Assembly: GCA_907164885.2 (NCBI GenBank)
Contig: OU015503.1
Span: 124,862,556 to 124,926,555 of the forward strand
DNA: 64,000 nucleotides
Direction of reading: 5' to 3'
From: Dolomedes plantarius
Lineage: Eukaryota > Arthropoda > Arachnida > Araneae > Dolomedidae
The notes beneath the pieces were generated by a model. That model searched no databases and was not told the origin of the DNA. It was given only the letters and a program-made list of their open reading frames with translations. Positions within the stretch are counted from its first letter, which is position 1; each line of letters opens with the position of its first letter. The position numbers and the translations under genes were made by a program. Of this stretch, positions 1 through 12,619 are shown piece by piece.

Positions 1-740
1 ATTGAACCCTCCGAGCGCTGCCAAGTCGGGGCCGACAATTGGCTTTCTTCTTTGGAAATAGTGAAAGAATTATAAAAAAAAGAGTACGTTGGTAATATGA
101 GAAGCAACAAGAGAGAAATACCACCTGGATTTCTACCTAACGAAAAAAGAAAATTAGGATCGAGTTTGTTTGACTTTTCCAAAGACATAACACTTATGCT
201 GTAAGTACCAAAACAAATTAAAGCCGTCAATTTGATATCCTCTATGCATAACTCAAAATTTACCGACCAATCCAGTAATATACAAGAAATAATAAGTTTT
301 TACAATTCAACAAAATCAGGAGTGGATAATTTAGACAAAATCATCGCGAACTATTCACCGAATAGGAGGTCGAGACGGTGGCCCCTGACAATATTTTACA
401 ACATGATAGCGATTAGTCTTGTAAATTCTGGCCTTATCTATGCCAGCTATCATGAGAATGACACGTTTTGACTTTATAAATTCTTTAGCAAACAGTTTGT
501 TAAAAAGTGCAACGTCGTTTGTCCCTCCTAAACCATCCGGATGACCTAAAAAAAGCACGACACATTCTTGGAGAACCTGAAGAACCTCTCAAGAGAAAAA
601 CGTGCCGATATTGTCCTTATCAAAAAAGGAGGCAAACTGCATACAAATATATAAAAGGCAAAAATTAGTGTTGCTCTAAAATCAATTTTTGTCATGTGCA
701 CGTCTCACAGATGCATATTACTTGCAACGAACAAAATAAG
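1..740 (+). pseudogene. piggyBac-family transposase remnant, C-terminal part, cut by window start
   Basis: Reading through frameshifts on the plus strand gives the C-terminal half of a piggyBac-like transposase. The first 100 bases encode a DNW-containing stretch typical of the catalytic core. Positions 100-190 encode an IPPGFLPNEKR-like linker, and 232-450 encode FYNSTKSGVDNLDK followed by RRWPLTIFYNM, the conserved region after the last catalytic Asp. About 575-660 encode a Cys-rich tail beginning CRYCPYQKR, which resembles the piggyBac C-terminal zinc-binding domain. Stop codons and frameshifts interrupt the reading frame, so it is not expected to make an active enzyme. The N-terminal half lies outside the window. 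The family call is recognition from motif order and is fairly secure; the exact ends are approximate. Confidence 0.75.
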
Positions 741-741
741 T

Positions 742-1318
742 GTGTTACCAGTCGAGGGTTAAGGGTATGTCAAAAACATTGCAATCAGCATTTCTGTTTT
801 GGGAAAGTTGGTCAGCTGAGAATGAATTGACAGCAAACCCAGATAAATCCACGTTTCAACTCTTCTCGCTCGGTACTGAACATCGTGACATAAACCTCAG
901 ATATAAAAAAACAATGTTTCAAAAGAACTGAAGCACTACTTACTTGGGCTTAGACCTAGATTCAAAACTAAACTGGACTGGTCAAATTGAAAAAGCTCTT
1001 GACCGTGGAGTAAACAGAACTAAACTTCTAAAGCGACTAGACGATACAACCTGGGGTTCCACTCGGGACGTCCTTTGCCCCGCCCATACGACCTACGTAA
1101 GTGCATCAGATGAGTGTGGAAATGAAGCCCTTATTGCAACTTCTCAGACAAATACGAAAAGACTGGATATCCTCCAAAACCGTATTCTGAGATTCATCAC
1201 CGGTGGTACAAGATCCATTCGGTTCGAAATCATTCATACAGTTCATCTTCAAGCACTAGCTGTGATAGTCGTCTCTATGGATGATTTGCAAATGCATCGG
1301 AGAATCGTCCATAGAGAC
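742..1318 (+). pseudogene. Non-LTR retrotransposon (Jockey-like) reverse transcriptase remnant
   Basis: Two open stretches, 763-931 and 944-1387, read as the C-terminal part of a Jockey-clade reverse transcriptase. The first has a region resembling WSAENELTANPDKS followed by FSLG. The second has LGLDLDSKLNW, a KLLKRL run, a WGSTRDVL segment and LDILQNRILRFITGG, the usual order in the region after the RT fingers. The pieces are in different frames and stop codons separate them. No RNase H, poly(A) tail or target-site duplication was found. This is a decayed LINE fragment and is not expected to be active. Confidence 0.7.
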
Positions 1319-1564
1319 CCGATGCTGATCGATCTGATGAAGAACAATAATAGGTTATTACTATTTGCCACCCTTATATTTTATTAGAAGCTGTATGCTC
1401 CTTTTATGCGTTTTCCGCACGTTTCGTGTGTCTTCGCCGACGTTCGTTTAAAAAAGGAAGCTATGGTGTCGATTGCCCTCCTTCCTCCCTCGTCGATTGC
1501 CCCCGTGGTCAACGTACACGCGAATTCGTTCCGTTTTTGAAATCCGAGCCGAAAGTGCGTCCGC

Positions 1565-2486
1565 AGCTTCCCTAGAAGCTGAAATTTTGAATGTTGGTTT
1601 GTCTTAGGCTCAAGGTGCTCACTAAGAAACCTTTTCTTTTAAATATCGAATTCTAAGAGGTTAAGCCCCCCCCCCAAAAAAAAAAAACTAGAAACATTCT
1701 TCAGCTTACGAAGAAGACATCTCTAGAACCATGGACTCCTATAAGAGTCCATGGTTCTAGAGATGGGGCACCTATGAGCTGGGCCCCTATGGGAAGCTGA
1801 AATTTTGAATGCTGTTTCGTATTAAGCACAAAGTTCTTACAAAGAAATCTTAAAAAAATTAAAACTGAAGGCCGTTTACAGGGGCTTAATCATTCAAAAC
1901 CAAAACAGTGGCTGACTGATCACTGTATATTTGGAACTGTTAAGGCCGAGGAAGTTAAAATTTTGAATGGTGGTGACTCTTATTTCCTAGGTGCTCAATC
2001 AGAAAGCTCTTAAAAATTAAAAACTTCAAGGGGGTTTAAAGGGGCTCAAACCCCCAAATAGAACACTGGATGACTGAATACTATATCTCTGGAACCATAA
2101 GTCGCAGAAAGGGTGATTCCTCCAAGGCCCTAGGTTGTTACTAAGAATACGTTTCATAAAGTAAAGTACGATTTCAAAGGGGTTTAACCTCCCAAAATAA
2201 AACACCGACTGACTTATTTCTATACAGCCGTAACCATATGGACTAGAATGCTGCAATGTTGCATTGTGGTCCCTCAAGGGCTCATCAACAAACCTTTTTG
2301 AAAAATTCAAATTTTAAGGGGGGGTTAAAGGAGATTTAACCCCCAAAATAATATATTGACTGACAGATCGCTGTATAATGTCTAAGAAGATAAAATTTTG
2401 CACGGTGATTGCTGTTAGTCCACATGTGCTCATTAAGAAATCTTTTAAAAACGTTTTAGCTTTAAGGGTTTAAAAAGGTCTTTAAC

Positions 2487-2517
<31 letters not shown>

Positions 2518-2620
2518 AAAAAAACTCTGACTGACCGATCTCTATGCAAAAGGCCTATGAAGCTGAAATTCTGCCTGAAGCTGAAATGATTCCTCTAATG
2601 CCCGAGATGCTCCCTCAGAA
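1565..2620. repeat. Degenerate tandem repeats of about 180 bp
   Basis: A loosely conserved block recurs five or six times. Each copy has an AAGCTGAAATTTTGAAT-like start, then AGGTGCTCAxxAAGAAA, a TTTAAAGGGGxTTAACCCCC-like stretch and an ACTGACTGACxGAT-like end. Copies begin near 1,577, 1,795, 1,948, 2,110 and 2,380. C and A homopolymers (about 1,665-1,687 and 2,490-2,523) interrupt the array. The ORFs over this region are incidental. The same phrases (GAAATTTTGCATGG, GTGCACTAAGAAA) recur at 7,285 and 7,877, so it is probably part of an interspersed family. Confidence 0.55.
1718..1765. repeat. Near-perfect 21-bp fold-back palindrome
   Basis: The sequence from 1,718 (CATCTCTAGAACCATGGACT) is followed, after a few bases of loop, by its reverse complement ending at 1,765. 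The arms are about 21 bp. It lies inside the degenerate tandem repeat block and has no neighbouring gene. Confidence 0.8.
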
Positions 2621-2651
2621 GTAAATAAATAAGTAAATAAATAAATAAATA

Positions 2652-4946
2652 CAGTTGTTTCTCTGTTTAACGACGCTCTACTTAACGACGATCTCTATTT
2701 AAAGACGATATTTCCCGGTCCCGGTCCCTCCGACGTAAAAAAATTCTATTTTAAGACGATTTTGTTTCTATTTAACAACGATTTTTTCTTACATGATAAA
2801 CTTTTTCTTCAACATTTTATCTACAGGAGGGTTACTTTCTGTGGGGGAGTTTGGTTTCAATAACAGACCCGGAATTTCCTTTATGTTTGTTGCAATCATA
2901 GACTTGTTGCAGTGGAAAAAACCGGGGGAGGGGGGGATTAGTGTTTCTCGGAAGATCGAACATTCTTCCCTGGTGGATCGAATTTCTTAGTGCGGGTGTG
3001 GAATCACTCTATTGTACCTACCATGTTGTCATGTGATTTACGAACTGTCCAAAAGCACCCCTCTCTCACTCCTTCTGGGAAGCACGTGTTCATGTTTAGA
3101 GAATTCATGGTTGTGTATAGGAGCTCATTCCAGTACGAATACGAGGTGAGAAGAGCAAAATGGCATCAAAGCGAAAGCATCTTACGCTACACGAAAAAGT
3201 GAAAATTATTGAAAACTGGGAAGAAAGTGTTGGAATAACAAAAGTCCAATTCGCAAGACAATTTCAGTTACCCGAGTCTACTCTCAAAGGCATTTTATCA
3301 AGCAAAGAGAAAATTCTTGAAGCAGCACAAAAATTTGGTTTGGGATCCAAATCCAAACGGCAGAAAATTCAATGTGGCCGATCAGAAGAGTTTGAGAAGG
3401 CAGTCCTGCAATGGTTTCATCAAGCAAGAGCATCTAACATTCCAATTTCCGGAGTGATATTTAAAGAAAATGCTATTTTTCTGGAAGAAAAGTTTGGAAT
3501 GCAAAATTTTCAGGCTTCGGCTGGTTGGCTAACAAAGTTCAAAGAAAGATACGGGCTTGTATTTAAAAGCATATCTGGCGAAAGTGGCTCCGTAGATGAA
3601 AAAATAGTGGACGAATGGAAAATAGTGCTGAAGGGTATATTAGATGGATATGATGAGAAGAACATATTCAATGCAGATGAGACGGGCCTATTCTACAATA
3701 TGGTGCCTAATAAAACATTAACGTATATGGGCGAAAAGTGTTTTGGTGGAAAACACAGTAAGGAACGATTGACTGTTTTACTGTGCACCAATTCGGATGG
3801 ATCTGAGAAATTTCCACCACTAGTTATAGGCAAATCAAAGCAACCAAGGTGTTTTAAGAATATCACCAGGAAACCTTGTGAGTACCGCAATAACAATAAA
3901 TCGTGGATGACATCACAAATTTTTATTGACTGGAGTAGAAAATTTGATGCAAAAATGCATCGAGAAAAGAGAAAAGTTTTACTTTTAATTGACCGATGCA
4001 CTGCACATACTCCAAATATCCTCCAAATATCCCCAAATTTATAAAAATTTGACTATCCATTTCTTACCAGCTAATTGCACTAGCAAGTTGCAGCCATTAG
4101 ACCTGGGTATCATTCGCAGTGTGAAAGCATACTATAGAAAGTCTTTAATTAGGAAATTAATAAACAATTCGGCTGACAGTATAAAAATTAGAAAATTTAC
4201 AATCTTGGAAGCAATGCACGTGATAACATCAGCATGGAAAGAAGTTTCTTCATCCACAATAAAAAACTGCTTTCGCGTTGCTGGAATTCACAAAGAACTT
4301 GTAGTGGAACTGCAAAGTACGGATGTAGAAATCAACGAAGATGACATTACCCCTGAAGAATGGAGAAGTCTTGTTGAAGATGAGGATGTTTCAATTCAAG
4401 ATTTCTACAATTGTGATAAATATGTTTTAACAACAGATTTCAGAAATGTAGAACAAATTTATGAAGATATTGTAAACGAAAACACAGTGTCAGACGAAGA
4501 AGGTGAAGTTGAAGACACGGAAAACGAGACACTGCCACCGTCTTACACAGATGCAATTTCTGCTCTAGATGTTCTCCGACGCTATATTACATCGAAAATG
4601 GAAGGTGACTCATTTAACATTTTAGAAAATCTGGAAAAGAGAATAATGAAAACAAGGCGAATGAAGCAATCAACACTTTTTGAATTTTTTAAAACGTAAT
4701 TTATTGTATTGTTTGAACTCTTTTTTTTTCAATGTAATTTAAAATAACTTTTTGTGAATAAAATAATGATGATAATAAAAATAACATTTTTAAACACGCC
4801 AATATATTAAGAAATATATTGACAGTCCTAAGCCTGTAAAGTGTGAACGGAATTGTTATTTTTTCACAAATTCTGTTTAAGGACGATCTCTACTTAAGGA
4901 CGAATTTTCACGGTCCCTTGAAAGTGGTTAAACAGAGAACCAACTG
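2652..4946 (+). mobile_element. Tigger/pogo-type DNA transposon, full length, with TA target duplication
   Basis: The element is bounded by inverted repeats: CAGTTGTTTCTCTGTTTAAC at the left, matched by the reverse complement of GTTAAACAGAGAACCAACTG at the right. A TA dinucleotide flanks both ends (2,650-2,651 and 4,947-4,948), as expected for Tc1/mariner/pogo elements. Subterminal phrases such as ACGATCTCTA occur near both ends. The interior carries a pogo-like transposase broken by a frameshift. The good end match and single obvious lesion suggest a fairly recent insertion. Confidence 0.85.
3160..4699 (+). pseudogene. Pogo/Tigger transposase broken by one frameshift
   Basis: The first open part (3,160-4,044, 294 aa) starts MASKRKHLTLHEKVKIIENW, a CENP-B/pogo N-terminal helix-turn-helix. 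A CENP-B-type DNA-binding region and the DDE core entry FNADETGLFYNMVPNKT follow. The second catalytic Asp is in LLLIDRCTAH. The second open part (in frame from about 4,030 to 4,699) has LPANCTSKLQPLDLGIIRSV with the third Asp, then an acidic C-terminal tail. A short duplication of a CCAAATATCC-like phrase around 4,012-4,040 shifts the frame between the second and third Asp. Family members usually have DN where DR is seen here. Function is probably lost. Confidence 0.85.
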
Positions 4947-4987
4947 TATAAATAAATAAACATATATATGTATACATACACACACAA

Positions 4988-6018
4988 GCTGAAAACCCGT
5001 ACTTCGCTACGGAGTGCATTCAGATTAAATACAAAGGTCAGTGTATGCAATTAATGCCAAAAAATAATATATATATACTATATATATATTTATAATTAAT
5101 ACAACGATCAATGTATGAAATTGATGCAAAAAAAAAACCGGAAAAATATATTTATAAAAAAATCGTAACAGATATTTTTATAGACAAAATAATGTAGAAA
5201 ATATTCAAATTAAATCTATTAGAACATACTAAAGAATATAGTACAGTTAATATAGTACATTTTGAGGAAAATTTCTTTTACTGTATTTTAATATTTTTTT
5301 GGATAATGTCCGATGGTCTGCCACATTAGAAAGAAAGAAAAAACATTTTTGTGTCTATTTGTTGTTATGCACGTGACGCAAAATTAGTTTAAAGTATCAC
5401 AGAAAGAAAAAGAAACCACGTGATCAGCATATAATAAATTACATTCTAAAAATGAATCTTTAAAAATTCACCAAAAATCAGAAAATCGAGGTAAAGATTC
5501 GAAAAGGATTTCATTTTAAAGGAATATTTAGGATCTTTCTCGTGATGTAAATTTTATAACACTCTGATTATTATTTTATGTCCAAACTTTAAAGAATGTT
5601 AAAAAAACAGCTTAAAAATTTAATTAAAAATTCTAAGAAGAATTTTTCAAAAATCTCTCTCAGTGCACCCCTACACTATAAGAAGAATCGCCATGCAAAA
5701 TGTCAGCCCTTTAGGTCCAGCGGTTTGGTCTGTGCGTTATATGTCAGTCAGTCCGTTACGGAACTATTTTATATATAGATATATTATTTTTAAAATTCAA
5801 CCTTTAAGGTTGTTAAAATAAGCTTAAATCACACCTCAATGATAACGATGATAATAATAATAAAAATAAAGCTATTTAATGTCGGATGACTGCCGTTCAG
5901 TTATAGGGTGAAATCTTCTGAGGGAAGACAATACTTTACTACTGAATTAAAATTCAATTCACCAAATTACATTATTCATGATAGTAATGTATTCCGTCAC
6001 GAAGCACGGGTATTCAGA
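4988..6018. mobile_element. Non-autonomous element with imperfect 25-bp inverted ends
   Basis: The left end, CTGAAAACCCGTACTTCGCT at 4,989, is the near inverse of the right end at 5,993-6,017 (TCCGTCACGAAGCACGGGTA). The interior is AT-rich with no long ORF. Its inner parts, including the stretch around 5,596-5,720, recur in reverse complement at about 7,285-7,464, 7,877-8,055 and 8,080-8,190. A CCCGxxCTTCGxxACGG end next to (TA)n is reminiscent of Helentron/DINE-like elements, but the class is a guess. Confidence 0.55.
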
Positions 6019-6022
6019 TAGT

Positions 6023-6066
<44 letters not shown>
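6019..6066. repeat. (TA)n microsatellite
   Basis: About 20 TA units directly abut the right end of the preceding element, a common arrangement for Helentron-like insertions. Confidence 0.8.
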
Positions 6067-7200
6067 TAGCTGAAGTACCCGACGATGCCCGGGATTTTAA
6101 GAATGTTTGTTGTTAACCAAAATCAATTTAAAAATTAACACAGTATAAATAACATAAAAAATATATGTGAAATGTTATACACGTCTCAGAATTTCAGCCT
6201 TTCATCATTTTAATACTAAAATCTGAAAAGTAAAAATGTCAAATTCTCTAATGTTTGTTAACCAAAATTAATTTAAAACTAAGCACAGTATAAATAACAT
6301 AGAAAAAAAACCTTGTGAAATCTATAAATATATAAATTTATAATAAACTCCTCAGAATTCAGCTAGAATTAGCCTTTCATCATTGGGGTAAAAAAAGCTG
6401 CAATTACAGGTTCAGCAGAAATTTCCAATAGAACAATGATATGACTGCAGCGTTGCCTCTTAAAAAAATGAAGTGTTTGATTGAGGGCTGCAAACCATTC
6501 AACTCCTCTCCACATTTAACTCCTATAAACATCCTCTACATATTAAATTCCTTTTCTCTCCATAATAAACTCCTCAGAATTTTGGTATATTCAGCCTTTC
6601 ATCATAGTACCACTAAAATCTGAAACATCCTCTCCAGAAATATAAATTTATTAATTTCAATAATTAAACACACACAAATATATAAATTGCGCAAAAGTTT
6701 TTTAACCAACATTTGAATAATTCGTAAATGAAAAAGCATATGAAAATAAAGATAAGAACTTCCGGAATCGAAATTAATTACCTTTAATTTTTAATTAATA
6801 AAAAACCAACATAATATGAATAACAACGATAGTTGCTTAAAACCATATGAAAATAAAGCTATTATAAAGATGATAATAATAAAAAAAGCATAAGAAAATA
6901 ATGCTCGCGCATGAAGTTAACGTTACGATATAAAGATAGTAATAATAATATAAACCGCGTGCATAAAATATTTAGCTTTTCAAGCGAAATAAATTGATTT
7001 TTAGAAAAAAACTACTTTTAATCGAGAAATTAAAATACATTGCACAAAATTTTAATTTTACCAACTTTCCACCCTACAATTTACACCCTACTTCTTTTAA
7101 ATAGGATGTAAATATAAAGTTTTAACAGCCAATTGAATGCCAGTTAAAAATAATGAGTGCGCATGAAGTTAACGTTACGATATAGAGATAGTAATAAAAA
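6067..7200. repeat. AT-rich mosaic of interspersed repeat fragments
   Basis: No gene is seen. The segment starts with a short GC-rich hairpin phrase (ACCCGACGATGCCCGGGATT) followed by AAGAATGTTTGTT and ACCAAAATCAATTTAAAA. The same run recurs near 6,250, 8,395, 8,720 and 8,850. A CTCAGAATTxAGC-TAGCCTTTCATCAT phrase also recurs (6,185, 6,350, 6,573, 8,552). These are pieces of one repeat family. Confidence 0.5.
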
Positions 7201-7204
7201 TCTA

Positions 7205-8300
7205 TATATATATAAAACAGTTCCGTAACTGACTAACTGACTGATTGACTGACTGACATACAAAGTACAGACCAAACCGTTGAACCTAAAGGACTGAAAT
7301 TTTGCATGGCGATTCTTCTTATAATGTAGGGGTGCACTAAGAAAGATTTTTGAAAAATTCTTCTTAGATTTTTTTAAATTAAATTTTTAATCTGTTTTTG
7401 TAACTTTTTTCAAGTTTGCATTTAAAATAATAATTTGAGGGTTGTAAAATTTATATCACGAAAAACATTCAAAAAATATTACATTCAAAAAATATCATCT
7501 GTAGATAGAAAGGGGAGAGAAAATTTAAAGAAATGTAAATTTATAATGTACTCAGGGAATGTATTATTGTGGTTCTATATCAGAAAAATAATAAAATACA
7601 TAAATCATAAAATAAAAAATATACATTAGCATATTGGGCACGAAGTTGCGTATCTTTCATGTAACATCAAACTCCCTTATTTTAATTCAAATGTTTAAAA
7701 AAATTTAAAAATAATAACATTTGAAAATTTCGCATAAGTTCATTTTGAAAAATTCATGTATTTCATATATATCTTATTTATTCTGCACTTTGTAAAAAAA
7801 TAGAAATATGCCTGTCAAAAAACAGTAGTCAACTGCCCCAGAGCGCGCGTTGCAACGCTCTCATGTGTACATAGCCTAAAGGACTGAAATTTTGCATGGC
7901 GATTCTTCTTATAATGTAGGGGTGCACTAAGAAAGATTTTTTAAAAATTCTTCTTAGATTTTTTTAAATTAAATTTTTAATCTGTTTTTGTAACTTTTTC
8001 AAGTTTGCATTTAAAATAATAATTTGAGGGTTGTAAAATTTATATCACGAAAAAGATCATAAAAATTCCTTTAAAATGAAATTCTTTTCGCATCTTTACC
8101 TCCATTTTCTAATTTTTGGTGAATTTTTAAAGATTAATTTTTACAATTTAATTTATTAAACGCTGATCATGTGATTTCTTTATCTGGTACTTTAAATAAA
8201 TTTATCGTCACATAACAACGAAATAGACACACAAAAAATTAAAATAGTGGCGCCATCTACTGTACGCTTGTGAATCGAGAGTTGTTGGTTATTTATTAAT
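7205..8300. repeat. Second copy of the 4,988-6,018 family, opposite orientation, with an internal direct duplication
   Basis: A block of about 178 bp starting CCTAAAGGACTGAAATTTTG occurs at 7,285-7,464 and again at 7,877-8,055, nearly identical. Together with 8,070-8,190 it matches the reverse complement of 5,400-5,720. A 410-bp unrelated AT-rich insert separates the duplicates. No coding sequence is seen. Confidence 0.55.
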
Positions 8301-8384
8301 TAAAAATATTGGAAAGTTCTTGTGGATCTGTAAATATACATGTGGTAACAGTTTTAAAATTTATAAATTATCAACCTACACAGG

Positions 8385-9080
8385 TGATAATTTATCCGGC
8401 GTTGCCCGGGATTTTAAGAATGTTTGTTAACCAAAATCAATTTAAAAACTAAACACAGTATAAATATCATAGAATAAAAAGCATGTGAAATGTTATACAC
8501 ATGAATAAAAAGAAAACCCAACATAAAAAACCATAAATTTACAATAATATCTTCAGAATTCAGCTAGATTTAGCGTTTCATCATTGGAGCAAAAAAACCC
8601 TGAAAAGTAAAGCATAAAATATATACATTTATAATAAACCACTAAAAGCTGAAAAGGAAAAATGTCAAATTGTCTTTAGGAAAGTAAAGCTGAAAAGTAA
8701 AAATGTCAAATTGTCGAATGTTTGTTAACCAAAATCAATTTAAAAACTAAATACAGTATAAATAACATAGAAAAGATTTAGCCTTTATCACTGGAGCAAA
8801 AATTCCTGAAAAGTAAAACATAAAATACATAAATTTATAATAAACCTACCAAAATCCATTAAAAAAATAAACACAGTATAAATAACATAGAAAAAAAAGT
8901 ATACGAAATGTTATACACATTAATAATATGAAAAATAAAATAAAATAAAAATAATAATTTTTAAAAATAATAAAATAAAATAAAAATAATTAAAAAAAAT
9001 AATAAATAAAAATAAGAATAATAATAATTTAAAAAATAATAAAATAAAAGCTGAAACAAAAAAGCCTCCATAAAAAAGCT
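8385..9080. repeat. AT-rich repeat fragments and (AATAAA)n-like low-complexity DNA
   Basis: This is another run of the CCGGCGTTGCCCGGGATTTT / AACCAAAATCAATTTAAAA family, with partial copies at 8,395, 8,720 and 8,850. It is followed by low-complexity AATAAAATAA DNA at 8,930-9,060. No gene is supported. Confidence 0.5.
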
Positions 9081-9084
9081 GAAA

Positions 9085-9165
9085 ATACAGGTTTAGCAAA
9101 ATCTGTACGATCCGTATTCGAACCCGCGTCATGTTGTATAGTAAATTAACGCTCTTACCGAATGC
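9085..9165 (-). repeat. tRNA-like SINE head or tRNA pseudogene
   Basis: On the minus strand the sequence starting GTGGCGCATTCGGTAAGAGC contains an A-box-like TGGCGCATTCGG. About 45 bases on is a B-box-like GGGTTCGAATAC, the spacing of an internal RNA polymerase III promoter. A full cloverleaf with paired acceptor stem is not evident. It is best read as the 5' end of a tRNA-derived SINE rather than a functional tRNA. Confidence 0.55.
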
Positions 9166-12100
9166 GCCACAATAACTTGCTGGTGTATTGTGTAAATAGG
9201 AGAATATTTGTATTAAAATTACTGGAAAGTTGCTATGGGTTGGTGAATATACATGTATTTATGGAGTAAGAGGAGTTTTAAGTTAGAAATAAGTTAGCAG
9301 GATAGAAGCTTAGTCTTTAACTCTTCAATAGACACAAAGACATAAGCGAGGGGGGTTGCAGTAGCGATTAAAAATGATCTTGTGACACTTAGCGTGGTTG
9401 ACTCGAATTTTCCATCGCGTGTGATAGTGTCAATATGCCGTTGGATCCGATTTATTTTAGAGTATAAAATCTGACTTGAAAGATTATTATTTTCATTTAT
9501 TATTCTGGTTTAATATATAACTTGAAACTTTTTGATTTTATTTATTTTTATCTTTTCGCTCGCTGTTTGCCAGCTAAGCCTAACGTGGACGCCATATTCA
9601 GAGTGGTGATTCCACAAAGTGTAACATCTTACATTTAGTTTCAAAATTTTTGGTTTTTTATTAATTAAAAATCAACGGTAATTAATTTCGATTTTTGAAG
9701 TTCTTCAGACCCTCGGCTGTTTTTAAAGACGCCTGTATGTAAAATTTCACGATCGTTGCTCCTAAACTGTGGATTTCTATACAATTACAGAGATACAAAC
9801 ATTCATTTTTATATATTAGATATATATATATATGTTTCAATTATGCAAGACTCAGTATACTAGACACCTTTTACACGAAACAAATACATTTATTAACAAT
9901 TTACATTGGCGAACATTAATAGGTCTCGTCCAACCTTCTGACGGGGCTTCAGATTATATCGTTGCAAAACAGTCTCTAGCTAACTAAAAGACTTACGCAA
10001 ACTTGAAACACTCGAGACCCTTTTGAACATTTCGCCAAATATTTGGCATAAAATTTCAAAACAATACATTAAACAAATCGGAAAACAAATAATACAGTCA
10101 GTGATACAATAATAATTATTATGACAAATTATGAAGTACACAAACAAGCAGTTCCGACAGGATTAAATCAATAAATGTAAACATAACACAATATACATAA
10201 TACATGTCTAAATTAAAATAGTACAAAATATACAATTTTAGCATTAACTGCATTAATTCACAAGAATAGGGTTAGTAGCGGATCATGCAAATTCCATGAA
10301 ATAATAGTTATTATTATTCGCTAGAATCATTAACTTCCGAAGGATATATAAGCTTCGTGGGTCTTTTGAACAGCCCTTTGGCAATTTTGACCACACAGGG
10401 CCATCTCGTCCCAGGAGAACTTCCCTTCTAACTTCTAAGCTCCATAGAGGCTTTCATTTCCCGGTTCCTCCAAGCAGAATGACGTCATTCACCATCAGGT
10501 TTTTCTGAGTTATCGGCGTAACAAAAAAGAAAGTGGATAAAACATGTCTACTGTGGACAGCTCCATCAATGCCGATCATCCATTAAAAACGGTATTTGCA
10601 GATAGCCCGAACTTTACTGCCCCTCGCAACGGGATTCATTTGATATATTTCGTCCGTCAAATAAATGGATGAGCGTTTAAAACACACTACACCAGATATT
10701 TTCCCCGAATAATTTAAATTTTAAAATATTATTTGCATTTTCTTAAACGAAAAATGCCCTCAGGTGTCGAATTTATTTCTCTAGTGTGGAGTACAATTTT
10801 TTCAAAAAAATCTTTCGATCCGAGACGGCCATCCTCGGAGACCTTTTCTCCATAGGTTGACATCGAGATAAACGAATCCGATAGGCTTAGTACACGGCAG
10901 CCTTAACTGATCGGGCTTTCGAATGCCTCAGATATAAGTTTACGGACGAAATCATAGCATAAATTCACCCGGTCGGTTTGAGAGAGTGACAGATCTAAAT
11001 TTTGATGTCTCATTTCCATCGATTCGTTCGACTATATTCTTTCCAAGATGTTTGGGAGGTGGGGAATTCTCTGTTGATGGATTCGCCATTGCTGGCAAAC
11101 CTACGGTTTTCTTAAATTGCTAAATTTAAAAACTTAAAATTGAAACACGATCCAAATTAAAAACAACAAAAAATAATTGAATTATTTTCAAAGTCCTTAT
11201 ATTTTACAGTGAGTGGGCAGCTTCAAAATCATCGTCGAAAAAAAAAATCGAAACAAAAATGGAAGTAGGTACTAAATGTCAATTCTTTCGTTGTTTTTTC
11301 ATGTCTGCTTTTTATTTCAAGAATACAGTATACCTTTAATGTGGTTAGGAAAATCGTGTTTAATGTTGACTGAAACACGGGTTTATTCTGAACAATGTGG
11401 CACCATTCCAATTGGGATACGGCGATGATATCTTGAGATATTCCAATAAAAGTGGACATCCAAACAGTGATTTTATACAAAATTTAAACTTGAAATGCAT
11501 TTGAGTTAAAAATTGATTTTCGGACTTTCCGCGCATGATATCGCAAAAACTATTCCAGATAATGACTTGAAATTTTCTAAATACAATATTGTTAACCTTC
11601 TGCATAAAATGAAGTGAAAGCTTCGAGTAACAATTTCACAAAAGATTTTGTATTAGAATTTTTGTAAGAAAAATATTTAAAATTAATTATTAATTGTAAA
11701 TATAAATAATTACAAGATAAAATGAACATTTTATATACCATGTTTTTTAATTTTCTGTTGAATCCTATAAATTTGACAATTCTGTGTATTAATAAATACT
11801 TTTTTAAATTTTTTTTGATGAATTATCCCATCAACTTGAAGAAAATGAAGTTAATTGGAAGTTAACTCGCGTTTAACTTTTCGTCCCCGTTCCGGTCGAT
11901 AGATGGCTGCACCAGTCTACAAAACAAAATTAACTGAAAATAACTGATAATTAATTTAATTCTACTTAAAGATGGCTAAAAGTATCAAAATAATGCATTG
12001 TCATCGTGTTCTGAGTTATAGTAAAAGTTTCAAATGTCTAGCTAGTCGGGAAGTGAATTAAAAATCGATTGCAAGATTTGTACTAGACAAACACGCAAAC

Positions 12101-12615
12101 AAACAAGAAAGCGAGTTAATAAAAACATGGTAAAAATGAAAGTAATTTAAAGATTATAGTTCGATATGCCATGCCAAATGTAATCTTTAAATTAAACTGT
12201 ATTTTATGTTCATAAATTATAATTAATATCAGTTATCATGCGCGCATTGACTCATAGAATTTATGAAAATTAGAAAACAATTTGCTACTTAATTGTTTTC
12301 CAAAACAATTTAAATTATTTGGGTCAATCGCTTATTTTTGTAGCAACACATTTTGATACATCTAGCAGTCGAGAAATTTTCATTAAATTTGTTTCATCGG
12401 TAAATTTGTTAAAAATTATGAAAATTTAAACAATTTCTAAGTATGTTTCGGCAGTCAAAGTATCGTGCCCTCCATGCTTCATAAATCAGGAACGAAAAAG
12501 GATATTTGTGTTCGACACCGATTCATTTGGGGACGCTAGAACTCCTTAAAAGTATACGACTCAGAAATCGAAGACTCAGAAATTCAAAGATAATCCTTAT
12601 GAGTGTGTGTGTGTG
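9166..12615. other. Stretch without recognisable gene
   Basis: Both strands were read. The region is AT-rich with short incidental ORFs only, none with a recognisable motif. A (TA)n run lies near 9,820. A (GT)n run at 12,603-12,616 directly precedes the Tc1 element. Unrecognised old repeats or untranslated gene sequence remain possible. Confidence 0.5.
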
Positions 12616-12619
12616 TAGG

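Noticed and set aside
2026..2310. 94-aa minus-strand ORF
   Set aside because: Lies in degenerate 180-bp repeats with no domain.
8920..9132. 70-aa Phe/Leu-rich minus-strand ORF
   Set aside because: Translation of AATAAA low-complexity DNA.
9085..9165. A functional tRNA gene
   Set aside because: A- and B-box-like strings exist but no paired acceptor stem or complete cloverleaf could be drawn.
11229..11605. Two overlapping minus-strand ORFs of 81-83 aa
   Set aside because: No recognisable domain, different frames, AT-rich host DNA without promoter signals.
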